Shown: piece after piece, positions 1 through 10,271 of the stretch
How positions within the stretch are numbered: the first letter of the stretch is position 1
Layout: each line of letters starts with the position of its first letter
Assembly: GCA_022829145.1 (NCBI GenBank)
Contig: CM040761.1
Coordinates: forward strand, 994,768-1,058,767
From: Albula goreensis
Taxonomy: Eukaryota; Chordata; Actinopteri; Albuliformes; Albulidae
Reading direction: 5' to 3'
Length of the DNA stretch: 64,000 nt
The notes under the pieces: model-generated
Told to the model about the DNA's origin: nothing
The model's input: the letters and a program-made list of their open reading frames with translations, nothing else
The model's database searches: none
Position numbers and translations under genes: made by a program

Positions 1-509
1 AAATATGTCCCTTTAACACCCATATTTAATGTGCAAAAGGTTAGCAGTACTGTATAAATAAGGCCTTTTGATGTGGTCTGCATGCAGTGCCCAGCCGGTT
101 CTCTGAGTGAAGCTCAGATGCTGGCAGAGCGCTTGTCTTCCTTCCGTGTATTCACTCCACTTCCTGAGCTGTGGTGGGCACAGGGATGGGGACCAGGACT
201 GGGGCGTGTTGTGTCGTGTGTTTTTGCATTTTTTCTCCTCAATCGCTGTAAAAACACATCCATGTCTTTACCAAGAGCATTTGTGTAAGTGAATTGTGTG
301 GGCTTCAGAAACTGAAACTAGGAACAGGAGTCTGCTGACTGCACATGCAGAAACTATGAGTTTAGAATTTTCTATAACCTCCAATGGCACAGGCAGTGTG
401 TGATTGGTGGTGTGTATGGGAGCAGGTCTCTGCAATGGACAGTTCAGTGTAAATTTTTCCACTTGGTTCACCAGGAAACAGTTTTGTCAACCTACAAGTT
501 GTAAGTAAA

Positions 510-700
510 GTGATGCAGCCCTTTAAATGTGAGGATCCGTGATGCAGGTCTTTAAATGTGAGGATCAGTGATGCAGGCCTTTATATGTGAGGATCAGTGA
601 TGCAGGCCTTTATATGTGAGGATCAGTGATACAGGTCTTTAAATGTGAGGATCAGTGGTGCAGGCATTTAAATGTTAGGATCAGTGATTCAGGCATTTAA
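510..700. repeat. Minisatellite, about 29-bp unit, about 6 copies
   Basis: Repeats of a unit containing TATGTGAGGATCAGTGATGC with small substitutions, degenerating at both ends. Intronic in itga6. Confidence 0.85.
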
Positions 701-1189
701 GGGCACCTGGTACAATTCTGAGGGTTTCTCATTTTACACACATCATCAAACATATCTCTTCAGGTCAAGGAAAATATAAACAAGTACTTGAAAATCAACC
801 CAAGGGAAAAAGCTTTACTGAATGTAACAATGACTAACAAGCAAGTGGGACTCACAAGGTATGTATTTGGTATTTCCAACCAAACAATTTCTCTTGCTTT
901 GATATATTATTGCTGTCACAGATGGAACAGACCAAGTAAGGAGCCTGCTTATTTCAGGAGGCCTTTGTTGGGAACAGCTGCTACTTCTGAAGTAGCTTTG
1001 CTGGCTTTGGATATTGTGTCTTCATTGACTGCATTTCATTAATATTCATGAGACGACACATTAGTTTGACATTTAACAATAGCAACTGAAATTTTCCATG
1101 TTTAGAATTAAGAGTTTACCATCTGGTTAGCAGTAAATAGAGAATCTTGATTCTGCTGTCGATGAAGCAGTGGCTCCTCCCTTGCTCTT

Positions 1190-1505
1190 TGCACAGCTCA
1201 GACCCACAGCAGCAGCACGGTGCACAGCTCAGACCCATAGCAGCAGCATGGTGCACAGCTCAGACCCACAGCAGCAGCACGGTGCACAGCTCAGACCCAC
1301 AGCAGCAGCACGGTACACAGCTCAGACCCACAGCAGCAGCACGGTGCACAGCTCAGACCCACAGCAGCAGCACGGTGCACAGCTCAGACCCACAGCAGCA
1401 GCACGGTACACAGATCAGACCCACAGCAGCAGCGTGGTGCACAGCTCAGACCCACAGCAGCAGCACGGTACACAGCTCAAACCCACAGCAGCAGCGTTGT
1501 GCACG
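1190..1505. repeat. Minisatellite, 31-bp unit, about 10 copies
   Basis: The unit carries CAGCTCAGACCCACAGCAGC followed by AGCACGGTGCA. 31 is not a multiple of three, but the array lacks stops in two frames, which produces spurious 116-133-codon open frames. Intronic in itga6. Confidence 0.9.
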
Positions 1506-2997
1506 GCTCAGCAATCATAGGTGTGGCACAGCAGTCACAGGTCAGTGACAGGTAGTGGTAAACGCACCTTAAGGGTAGGTGCAGTGGCTGTCCTGGCACT
1601 GGCTGCACAGCTGTGATGACGTGGAGAACATCTGGACCCAGGAATTCCAGCCAGCACCCCCCAGCTCCACGGTAACTCAAAGCATGCCTGAGGAGAGCAC
1701 GTGTGCTGCTGAAGAAACTGCCTGATCCCTCTCAGGCCCTCTGAGGTCAGCCAGGGCTTTGCAGCAAACTGCTTTATCAAATTACTGCCAAAATCTAGCC
1801 TATTGCTTAAAATACCTCTCTGCTATATTATGGTGTATGACAAATATTCAGATAATTACATTTCCTCAAAAAGAACCCTTGTCTGAGTGTCCAAATGTCA
1901 TGAAGTAATAACCTGGCAATTAAATGTGTGAACACTTTTCATGCCATCCCTGGTTCCATTATTCTTACTGTCTTGTGATTGATCCCCCTGTAACAGATAT
2001 GCCATATGCTGGAAGAGGCTTCATGGCACATACAAAACTGTGTGTTTGATCACTGAAAAAGACAGGATCCAGACAGTGTACTACACATACATGTAGTTTT
2101 TCTGTATAAATTCTGTATGATATTTTCTTTTCTTAAATTCTTTAAAGTCCAAGAGCCTGAGCAAGGAACTATTTTCAGGAGGGATCCTTTCATTTACTAA
2201 AAAGTGCATCGATTTTGTGACTGAATGAAATTAGTGATGGATGAAAAGGGAAGTAAGAAAAGTAAGAATGTAGCTGCTGTAGTTTGTAGTCCTGTTGTGT
2301 TGGAGTGGGGGGAACGCCTGGTGATGAACTGGATCACATTAAGCCGGCACAAATTTTGTGCTGGTTTGTTCTAAAAGGGGAAAAAGGCTCTCAGAATGAC
2401 CCAGCTGGCACTGTGATGGGACACCATCACGGGACACCACTTTTGGACAGAACAGACTCTTTGTGTCCACAGCCCTATCATACATCACATGTCTCCATCT
2501 GTGCTTCTGCTTAAATGGCAGTGTGTTAGCACATATCTACATCACTAGCCACTGAGAGGTGTCCCTGTCTGTCATTAATATAGGAAGGTCTTTAATGGGG
2601 CTCAGACAGTCTTCTCTGTGGGTTAGTGCTGTAGCTAGACGCTGTGTTATTTCAGCCATCAGGGCTGTGTAAATGTAGGGGTTAGGTAGAGTCTGGTCCT
2701 CACCTGGGAAGCTCAGCAGGGGCAAAATGTGCTTTGATAAAGTACATAGTTTACAGGTGGGATAGTGCATTTTCCAGGACCTGATAATTTAATCCTTGTT
2801 TTCATGTCTAAAAGGCCTTGGATATAAAGGACTCAAGCATGGCACATAGGTGCCAATGTTGCCCGTCAGTAACCCGTTACATTCTGCAACCACTGCCGAA
2901 AGGCTCTCCAATGGACCTTCAGTCATGAATGAGACAATTTGCATTTCCTTTTTATCTTTCTGTTACATTGAGAAGTTGTTTTCTCACAGAAATGGTC

Positions 2998-3515
2998 ATA
3001 CTAGGGTTGTCAAATGATGAAAAACCGTTGATTGATCACATGATAGTCTGCAATTAATCACACTTGATTGAAGGTGTACAATTTCCAAATAATTTATATA
3101 ATGATTCTTAGAAAATATATTACAGTGTGAAAGAATTTCAATACTGCTGTAGACATCATGTCTATTTAATTTAATGTGATAAAGCAAAGTTATGTTGAGA
3201 AATGTAAGCTGTTAGAATATGATCACACTCTTGGCAGCCAGTTAGAGCTTCCATTGTGCTTTCATTGACTGTGTGGCCGATCCTTCAGCTTGCAGTCAGA
3301 GTAAAGCCATATACACTCTCAGCCAGACCCACCCTGCATGAGCAGACCGCTCCATCAGTGTGACATCAGCTCCAAAGGGATATGGTCATATTTACTGCAG
3401 AACTGAGTGACCAGGTCAAACTCCTGGAGGCAAGACAGTTTAGATCACTGGATTATGCTGAAATTGTAGCTTGCGTCCTGATCACATGAAATGTTTAAAT
3501 TGTGATTAAATTGCT
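2998..3515. mobile_element. Probable non-autonomous DNA transposon relic (hAT-like ends)
   Basis: The left part begins TAGGGTTGTCAAATGATG and continues with a GATTAATCACATG/CAATTAATCAC pattern. This resembles the widespread vertebrate elements whose ends read AGGGNTGTCAAACGATTAA; a related ATTGTGATTAAATTGC block occurs near 3500. No target-site duplication was confirmed, so boundaries and class are tentative. Confidence 0.4.
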
Positions 3516-5569
3516 CATTCCACAGTATTGTACAGTATTCTATTGCTCATATTGATGTAGTTAGGCTTTCAAGGCATAATCTGGCCTTCTCTCCTGCCCA
3601 GTAGAGCAGGCTGTGTTTGTGTTTGCACAACAGTCACTCTGCCGTGCAGTCAGAAGCATCTCACACCAAATAAAAACATTCTGGGGACTGGCTTGAAACT
3701 CCCTGGGTGAAAACAACTGCCTTGTCTGTTGAATCAGTAGGGGAGATCATGTGATCCTGTCATTTAAGGCAATTATTTTCATTTACTGCATTGTTAGTTA
3801 GTAGATATGCTCCTCTGCCAGATGGATATGGGATAAACTGCATTAAGTTAAAAGGCTTACAGAGTAAATGTAGAGAATCAGTTCTCTGCCACTAGCCTGC
3901 AGTGTTTGTACTCAGATACAGCTGTGGTGGGAGGCGTTATTGACTTTCATTTGTGTTTGGCTGCAGCTTTATGAGGAAGTGTGGAGAAAAGCAGGCCCTC
4001 TGGCCCCTCCCCCAAAGGGCCTCTGTGTGACAAATGAAGGCCCATGACAGGTACTGTAGGATCAATGGCAGGATTACATTGGGAGGGCTGGGGTGATGGG
4101 TACTGGGGGAGGGGATGAGCACCGTTCCCCTCCCTGAGGGGATTCAACAGGATCCACACAGTGCTGCACATCCCAGGGTCCCCCTCCACTTACCCTCCCT
4201 CTGAATGCAGCTGTCATACAATGACATCATGACTGCATTATAAAACCCTCATAAACTGGGTTTAGGGAAGATGGATTGTGTGGTTAGTAAAGAATTTGAA
4301 TGGCTTTGTGAAACTGGAAACACATATTCATGTTTGATAAATTTCAGGGTGCTGTGATGTTCATTAAGTCACCTGGGGCAAATTTGTGAGGATTTCATGA
4401 TGATGCATTTTAAAATGTTCACTGAAAAATGACTCATTCAGAACACACATGACACAAAAATGAAACTATTTGAACATGTGAATGATTGAAAAACTCTTTG
4501 ACCTATATGCCTCACTGGCTTCAGTGTGAATGTTCATTATCAGTGCCCAGCCTGTAAAATCTGAGTTTTCAATAGGTTTTATTGTAGTTGTCTAGAAGCC
4601 ACATTTTAAAACTAAAATGTGAAAATCCTTCTTCATGAGAAATAACTTCAAAGTTTTCATTAGAACACAAACTGGTCATGGGAGTTATATATTTCAGTAA
4701 ATCCTGACTATCTGTACTCTACCCGACATCATGGTATTTCAGTAAGAATGGACTGAAATACTGGCAAACAGGCTTGATGAGGCCTGGCGTCTGTAACATG
4801 CTCTTCTTCACCTGGATGCCATTCCCCCTGAAATGAGACATCCTTCTGTTAAAAAATTATTTGCAGATTCCTTTTATGATTCTTCTGAAGATTTTTGTCA
4901 TCCAAATCCTCTGGTGCGTTTTGTTAGCTTTTATACAGTTAAAGTTGATAGAAGTTAAAAAAATCACAGTGAATCTTAGGGATTGGATCCATTCTCCTAC
5001 CTGAGCAGATTGAACATAAAACAGTGGTGGATTTTTGGCCACACAATAATAGTCTTAAACTTGCACAACTCTTCTGTTTATTCTTAGAATCTCTGTTAGA
5101 CAGGCATGTTGTTTAGTGTCTGTATGAAGAAGCAGCACAAGTTGTCTTTATTAGAGTTGGCTTAGGCAAGCTGCATTTGGCTTTGGTGTGAGATCAGCCC
5201 ACATTGCCAGAGCTGTGTGGATGGAAGACGCCCCGAAAACTGTGGTTCTTTTGTACAGACCTCCAGCCTCAGTAGGGTGAAGGCTGCATATTCAGAGTTT
5301 GCAGTGTAAAATTGGCTAATTACACATGAGATGGATGCATTCAAGGCATTCCTCTGGATTAATTGCATAAGAACAGCCTGTAATACTACAATACACCAAA
5401 CCTGTGAGAGCACCATTATCACATAGTGTGTATATTTACAGTAAATATCATTTTTAGACATTTACCACTTCAGTGCCACAAAATAAATGATATAAATAGT
5501 GCCACTATTTTTAACAGAACACTTCCCGGACCAGGTGTCTGTTACTTCACACATTGTGTCACCAGCTAA

Positions 5570-6005
5570 TCCAACTACAAGAAAACACCCTTTCAGTTCT
5601 GTGGTTTCAAGGCTAGCTGTGCTAACACATCCTTTCAGTTCTGAGGGGTCAAGGCTAGCTATGCTAACAAGTCCTTTCAGTTCGGAGAATTCAAGTCTAG
5701 CTGTGCTAACAGGTCCTTTCATTCCTGAGGATTCAATGCTAGCTGTGCTAGCAGGTCCCTTCAGTTCTGAGGAGTCAAGGCTAGCTGTGCTAACAGGTCC
5801 TTTCAATTCTGAGGATTCAAGGCTAGCTGTGCTAACAGGTACTTTCAGTTCTGAGGAGTCAAGGCTAGCTGTGCTAACAGGTCCTTTCAGTTCTGAGGAG
5901 TCAAGGCTAGGTGTGCTAACAGGTCCTTTCAATTCTGAGGAGTCAAGGCTAGCTGTGCTAATGGGTCCTTTCAGTTCTGAGGAGTCAAGGCTAGCTGTAG
6001 TAACA
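5570..6005. repeat. Minisatellite, 42-bp unit, about 10 copies, open on both strands
   Basis: The unit contains AGGAGTCAAGGCTAGCTGTG and CTAACAGGTCCTTTCAGTTC. 42 is a multiple of three, so each strand carries a long repeat-protein-like frame (about 184 and 192 codons; 14-residue periods such as SSELKGPVSTASLD on the minus strand). It sits about 150 bp before the first visible itga6 exon. It has no start context, no conservation argument and lies inside an intron, so I treat it as non-coding. Confidence 0.9.
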
Positions 6006-6160
6006 GGTTTGAACAATTGTAAGGAATGTTTTCTTATCATAGTCTTGACTTGACTTGAAATGTCTGCTACTGATATGCTTTCAAGATGTGTTCATGAGTC
6101 TAATGAGACTGTAAACTAAATCCGTCAAGCTTTAATAATTATTTCCAATGCCTTTTTCAG

Positions 6161-9100
6161 AATACTGATTGGAGCTCCTCGTGCCAGGGCCTTGCCGAAT
6201 CAGAAAGCAAATGTGACAGGAGGCCTGTACAGCTGCGAGCTGTCCACCAACTCATATGACTGTAACCGCGTTGATTTCGACAATGAAGGCAAGTGCTCCT
6301 CACACAACTGGTGTCCCACTGTACATAAGCCACAGTGATGTGTGGTGCCATGTCTGTGACCCATTCTAAGTAAACAGGATGAATACTTTTAAAACAACTT
6401 ATGTGTTTTTCTGTCCTTGTAATTTGTGTGTAGTGGATCTGAATGTGGAGAACAAGGAAAATCAGTGGATGGGGGTCACAGTTCACAGTCAGGGTCCGGG
6501 TGGAAAGATTGTGGTAAGTCTGTAGCCAGTCAGAAGGCCCCTCTGCCTTCCAGAGAATGCCTCAGCTGTATGTTGTTTGGGATGTGACTCCCCTGTCTCG
6601 CTGCTACAGACTTGTGCCCATCGCTACCAGAGACGGTTGTTTGTCAACACGCCGCAGGAGTCCCGAGATATCACAGGCCGCTGCTATGTGCTGAGCGAGG
6701 ACCTCAGCATCGATCTCAATTCGGATGAGGATGGCGGAAACTGGAAGTTCTGTGAGGGCCGTGCTCGGGGTCATGAGAGGTTTGGATCCTGTCAACAGGG
6801 CCTGTCTGCCACCTTCTCTGAGGGCTATGAGTACGTGGTGTTTGGAGCTCCTGGTGCCTACAACTGGAAGGGTATGACTGAAGGATTGGCCTTTATCAAA
6901 AAGAAATCATTTACTCTTATGCTTAATATGAAGAAATGTTTTAAAGTAGAAGGTTAGAGGGTTGACTTTACACTAATCTAATGGGTTAGGCATAAAAAAA
7001 TATTTTCTACTTCTGAAATCAAATCAGCTGTTTATTATTTTTTTAAAGTTGTAATTTCAAAAATTCTGTGAGAGGATATTTATGAGCTGATAGTAAGACT
7101 AAGAGCGTGTGATGAGGGGAACTCAGGTTCCTCAGCACACCCAGGTTTTCCCTTTACCCACAGCATTCTTCTACAATGTATGCTTTAATATGTGTGCTAT
7201 CTGTGGAAGCTCTGTGTCTGATGACTTTATGAGATAGTTATTACCAGGACAGTACAATCCAAACAGGAGTTCCCAGAAAAATAAACCATTCACACCCTCA
7301 TTTTTCATTATAATTCCAAAATGCATGCTGCTGTCTACTGGCAAAGACATTTTCACCATCAAACTGAAAAAAATGTCATTTTCATTTCATATTTTTTAAT
7401 TTGCCTTTTTATTTGATGGCATATTGTAATATAATTGCATTATTTTTTCACATAATGTTTTCAGTTGTTATAGTATATTGATTTTCATGAAATATATTTA
7501 GTCTCATAAGCCTAATAAAGAATAATTTATTAGGCTTTGATGGCATTTCATGTTGTCACATGGTTTTTCATGTTGAAGCTTTTTGTTTAGATGGGGCTTT
7601 TTCCCTGTCATAATCATGTCCACTGCCCACCCTCTTTTTACCCATGATTCCTCCACCCTGCTTCCTCCTGCCTGGCCTCCATCCTCCAACAGGAATTGTG
7701 CGTGCTGAGCAAAAGAACAGCACTCTGCTTGAGCTGGGTCGGTTTGATGATGGGCCCTATGAAGTGGGGGATGAGAACCGTTTGGACCCGGCTCTAGTGC
7801 CAGTGCCTGCTAACAGTTACCTGGGTAGGTTTTCACAGGAGGAAGGACAGTGAGTGAAGCTGTGTAGAGCAGGGTCCCTGTCTGCTGTCCTTCCCACTGT
7901 CCTCTTGTCTGAGTGTTTTCTGTCTTATGGCTAGAACTGTGTTTTGTGTGTTCAGGTGTGCTGTTTATGACGACTATGTCCAGCTCCAGCTCCGATCAGT
8001 TTGTGTACAAGTCGCTTCCTCTGAGGGTTAACATCGAGAAATCTCTTGATGTGATGACTAATAGCTATTTAGGTTTGTTTGCATACACCTAAATGAGATG
8101 TGTGCCCCAATTGGCCTGTTTCTGTGTAGAGAATGTTCCTGTGTGCCATTCTGCATGGGGGCACAGCAGTGCATGATGATTCTGTATTCCTTTGAGTTCT
8201 GCCACTCTATTCACATCTTTGTTTTGAGAAGTAATGCATTCATTTCTGTTGTAGTAGTTTGTGTGCATTATCTGTGAGTTCCTAACGTTTAAACATGCAT
8301 GTACAATCAATTTAAGCCATATGTATTAAACATGCTTTTTTGTGACAAGATGGGAACAGGAATTAAGTGTTTATATACTTAATTCCACTTTCACACTTGG
8401 CAAGTTGTCATCTTTTATTTAACTTATCATTACTATGTGGTAAGTCATGATTAACGTGTAACTATGTGCTATGCTCTTCTACCATGAGATGCTCTGATTG
8501 ATTGAATTTCACAGGTTTCTCACTGGATTCTGGGAAGAGCATCACCAAGCAGGGCCAACTGACTGTTGTGGCTGGAGCACCACGAGCCAATCACAGTGGA
8601 GCAGTGGTGCTGCTGAAGAAGGAGCCGGAGCTGTCCAGAATGCTGTCCCCAGAATTCATTCTGGAAGGGGAGGAACTAGCGTCCTCCTTCGGCTATGATG
8701 TAGCTGTGGTTGATCTAAATGGAGATGGGTATGTGAAACAGGAGATGGGGGGGGTGGGACAGAAGGGGGGGCAGGCCTAGCCTTAGCATGAGAACAGCCC
8801 CTCAGAACCTGTAAGCCTCTAATCTGCAGCTTTTGGGACTGGCCTGCGACAACCGTGCACAACGGTACAGATGTCTGAAAAATAAAGCCTTAAAATCAGT
8901 AAAGGAATGATGATTCACCTTGGCTTTTCAGGTGGCAGGATATTGCAGTGGGTGCCCTCAGTTTTTCATGAAGGATAAAGAGATTGGAGGTGCAGTGTAC
9001 ATCTACATCAACCAGGCTGGAAACTGGGACAAGGTTAAGCCTGTGCGTCTCGATGGAACCAAGGACTCCATGTTTGGACTGGCAGTTGCTAACATTGGGG

Positions 9101-10271
9101 ACATTAACCAGGATTCATATGAAGGTGGGTTATGACCTGGGCTCTGTCGAACTGGATTCAACCTGGAGGCTTGACCAGAGACAGAAGACTCAGCTTTGTC
9201 CCTAGCCAGCTTTGACTGGGAGTTTGCAGCCCTTGCAAGACAAAATTGCCTTTGTCTTGCAAGGGCTTGGGGAAGGGTTTTATGTAGCACCAGTTTCTCA
9301 AATGACCACTTTATTAGTTCCAATGCCCTAGACACTCACAGACTACTGGCAATCAACAGTAATGCTATGCTGTGTTATGGATGGAAATGCATGGAAAACG
9401 CTGCACTGTATTAGCTTATTGTGTAGCATGTAAATGGAAAACACTGCGCTGTATTAGCTTACTGTGTAGCCTTTAGCATGGAAAACATTGTGCTGTATTA
9501 GCTCACTGTGTGGCATCTAGCTTGACAAATATTCAGCAGTAGTAGCTTACTGTGTAGCCTTTAGCATGGAAAACATTGCACTGTATTAGCTCACTGTGTG
9601 GCATTTAGCATGAGAAATACCATGTAGTAGTAGCTTACTGTGTGGCCTTTAACATGGAAAACCCTGCCTTGTATTAGCTTACTGTGTGGCCTTCAGTACA
9701 GTGAGCAGCAGGTGACAGGGCGCAGTGGAACAGTGTGCAGCGTCAGTGCTGCTTACATGGTGCATATTGACGGAACAGTAGCCTGAAAGGTACAGTCTGG
9801 ACATGGAGAAAATGTATTCTGAAATGTATTTAGTGAAGGACTCTTTATCTCTCTCTCTGACAGACATTGCAGTTGGGGCCCCATATGATAATGATGGAGC
9901 AGGAAAGGTGTACATTTACCATGGATCTGCAGAAGGAATCAAGACCGCACATACTCAGGTTAGTGTATTGCAATTTAAAGCTACAGAAAGATAGTCATTA
10001 CTGTCATGAACCAGCGTGTGATATACCTCAGCATGCCAGGAACAGGACACAGTCAATCTCGGCATCATCAAACTAATGCAGAGATCATTCCGAGAGTCCA
10101 ACCATTTTTTAGACTTGCTAACAGGAAGCCTCTTTCATTTCAGGTGCTTGAAGGAAGTGATCCCAGTATTAAATTATTTGGATACTCTCTGGCTGGCAAC
10201 ATGGATCTCGACAGGAACTCTTATCCTGATCTTGTTGTTGGGTCCCTTTCAGATGCAGTGTTTGTTTACAG
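6161..10271 (+). CDS. itga6: itga6 exons for the seven-bladed beta-propeller (ligand-binding head)
   Basis: Nine exons encode the FG-GAP blades. Landmarks are the LIGAPRA strand at the start of 6161-6288; TCAHRYQRR and GRCYVLS in 6610-6871; NWKG/IVRAEQK across the 6871/7693 junction; and the blade-3/4 exon 7956-8072, which corresponds in position to the alternatively spliced X1 exon of laminin-binding integrins. Calcium-binding loops of the DxDxDG type are visible as DLNGDG (end of 8515-8728), DINQDSYED (across 9124/9864) and DLDRNSYPD (10144-10271). I saw no second X-type exon between 8073 and 8514. The exon 8932-9124 is one base short (see separate entry). Confidence 0.93.

Larger units (their letters stand above)
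1..6160 (+). other. itga6: Part of itga6 intron 1 (no exon seen)
   Basis: The first exon in the window starts in the middle of propeller blade 1, so everything before it is intron, presumably the long first intron typical of integrin alpha genes. It contains three minisatellites (about 510-700, 1190-1505 and 5570-6005) and a probable transposon relic at about 2998-3515. The open frames here (for example 788-1042 and 5499-6053) have no integrin similarity or suitable splice context. Confidence 0.7.

Noticed and set aside
1147..1548. 133-codon frame rich in SDPQQQHGTQ repeats
   Set aside because: 31-bp minisatellite inside itga6 intron 1; no splice or homology support.
5462..6053. Overlapping 184- and 192-codon frames on both strands
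   Set aside because: Consequence of a 42-bp period; intronic, no start context and no recognisable domain.
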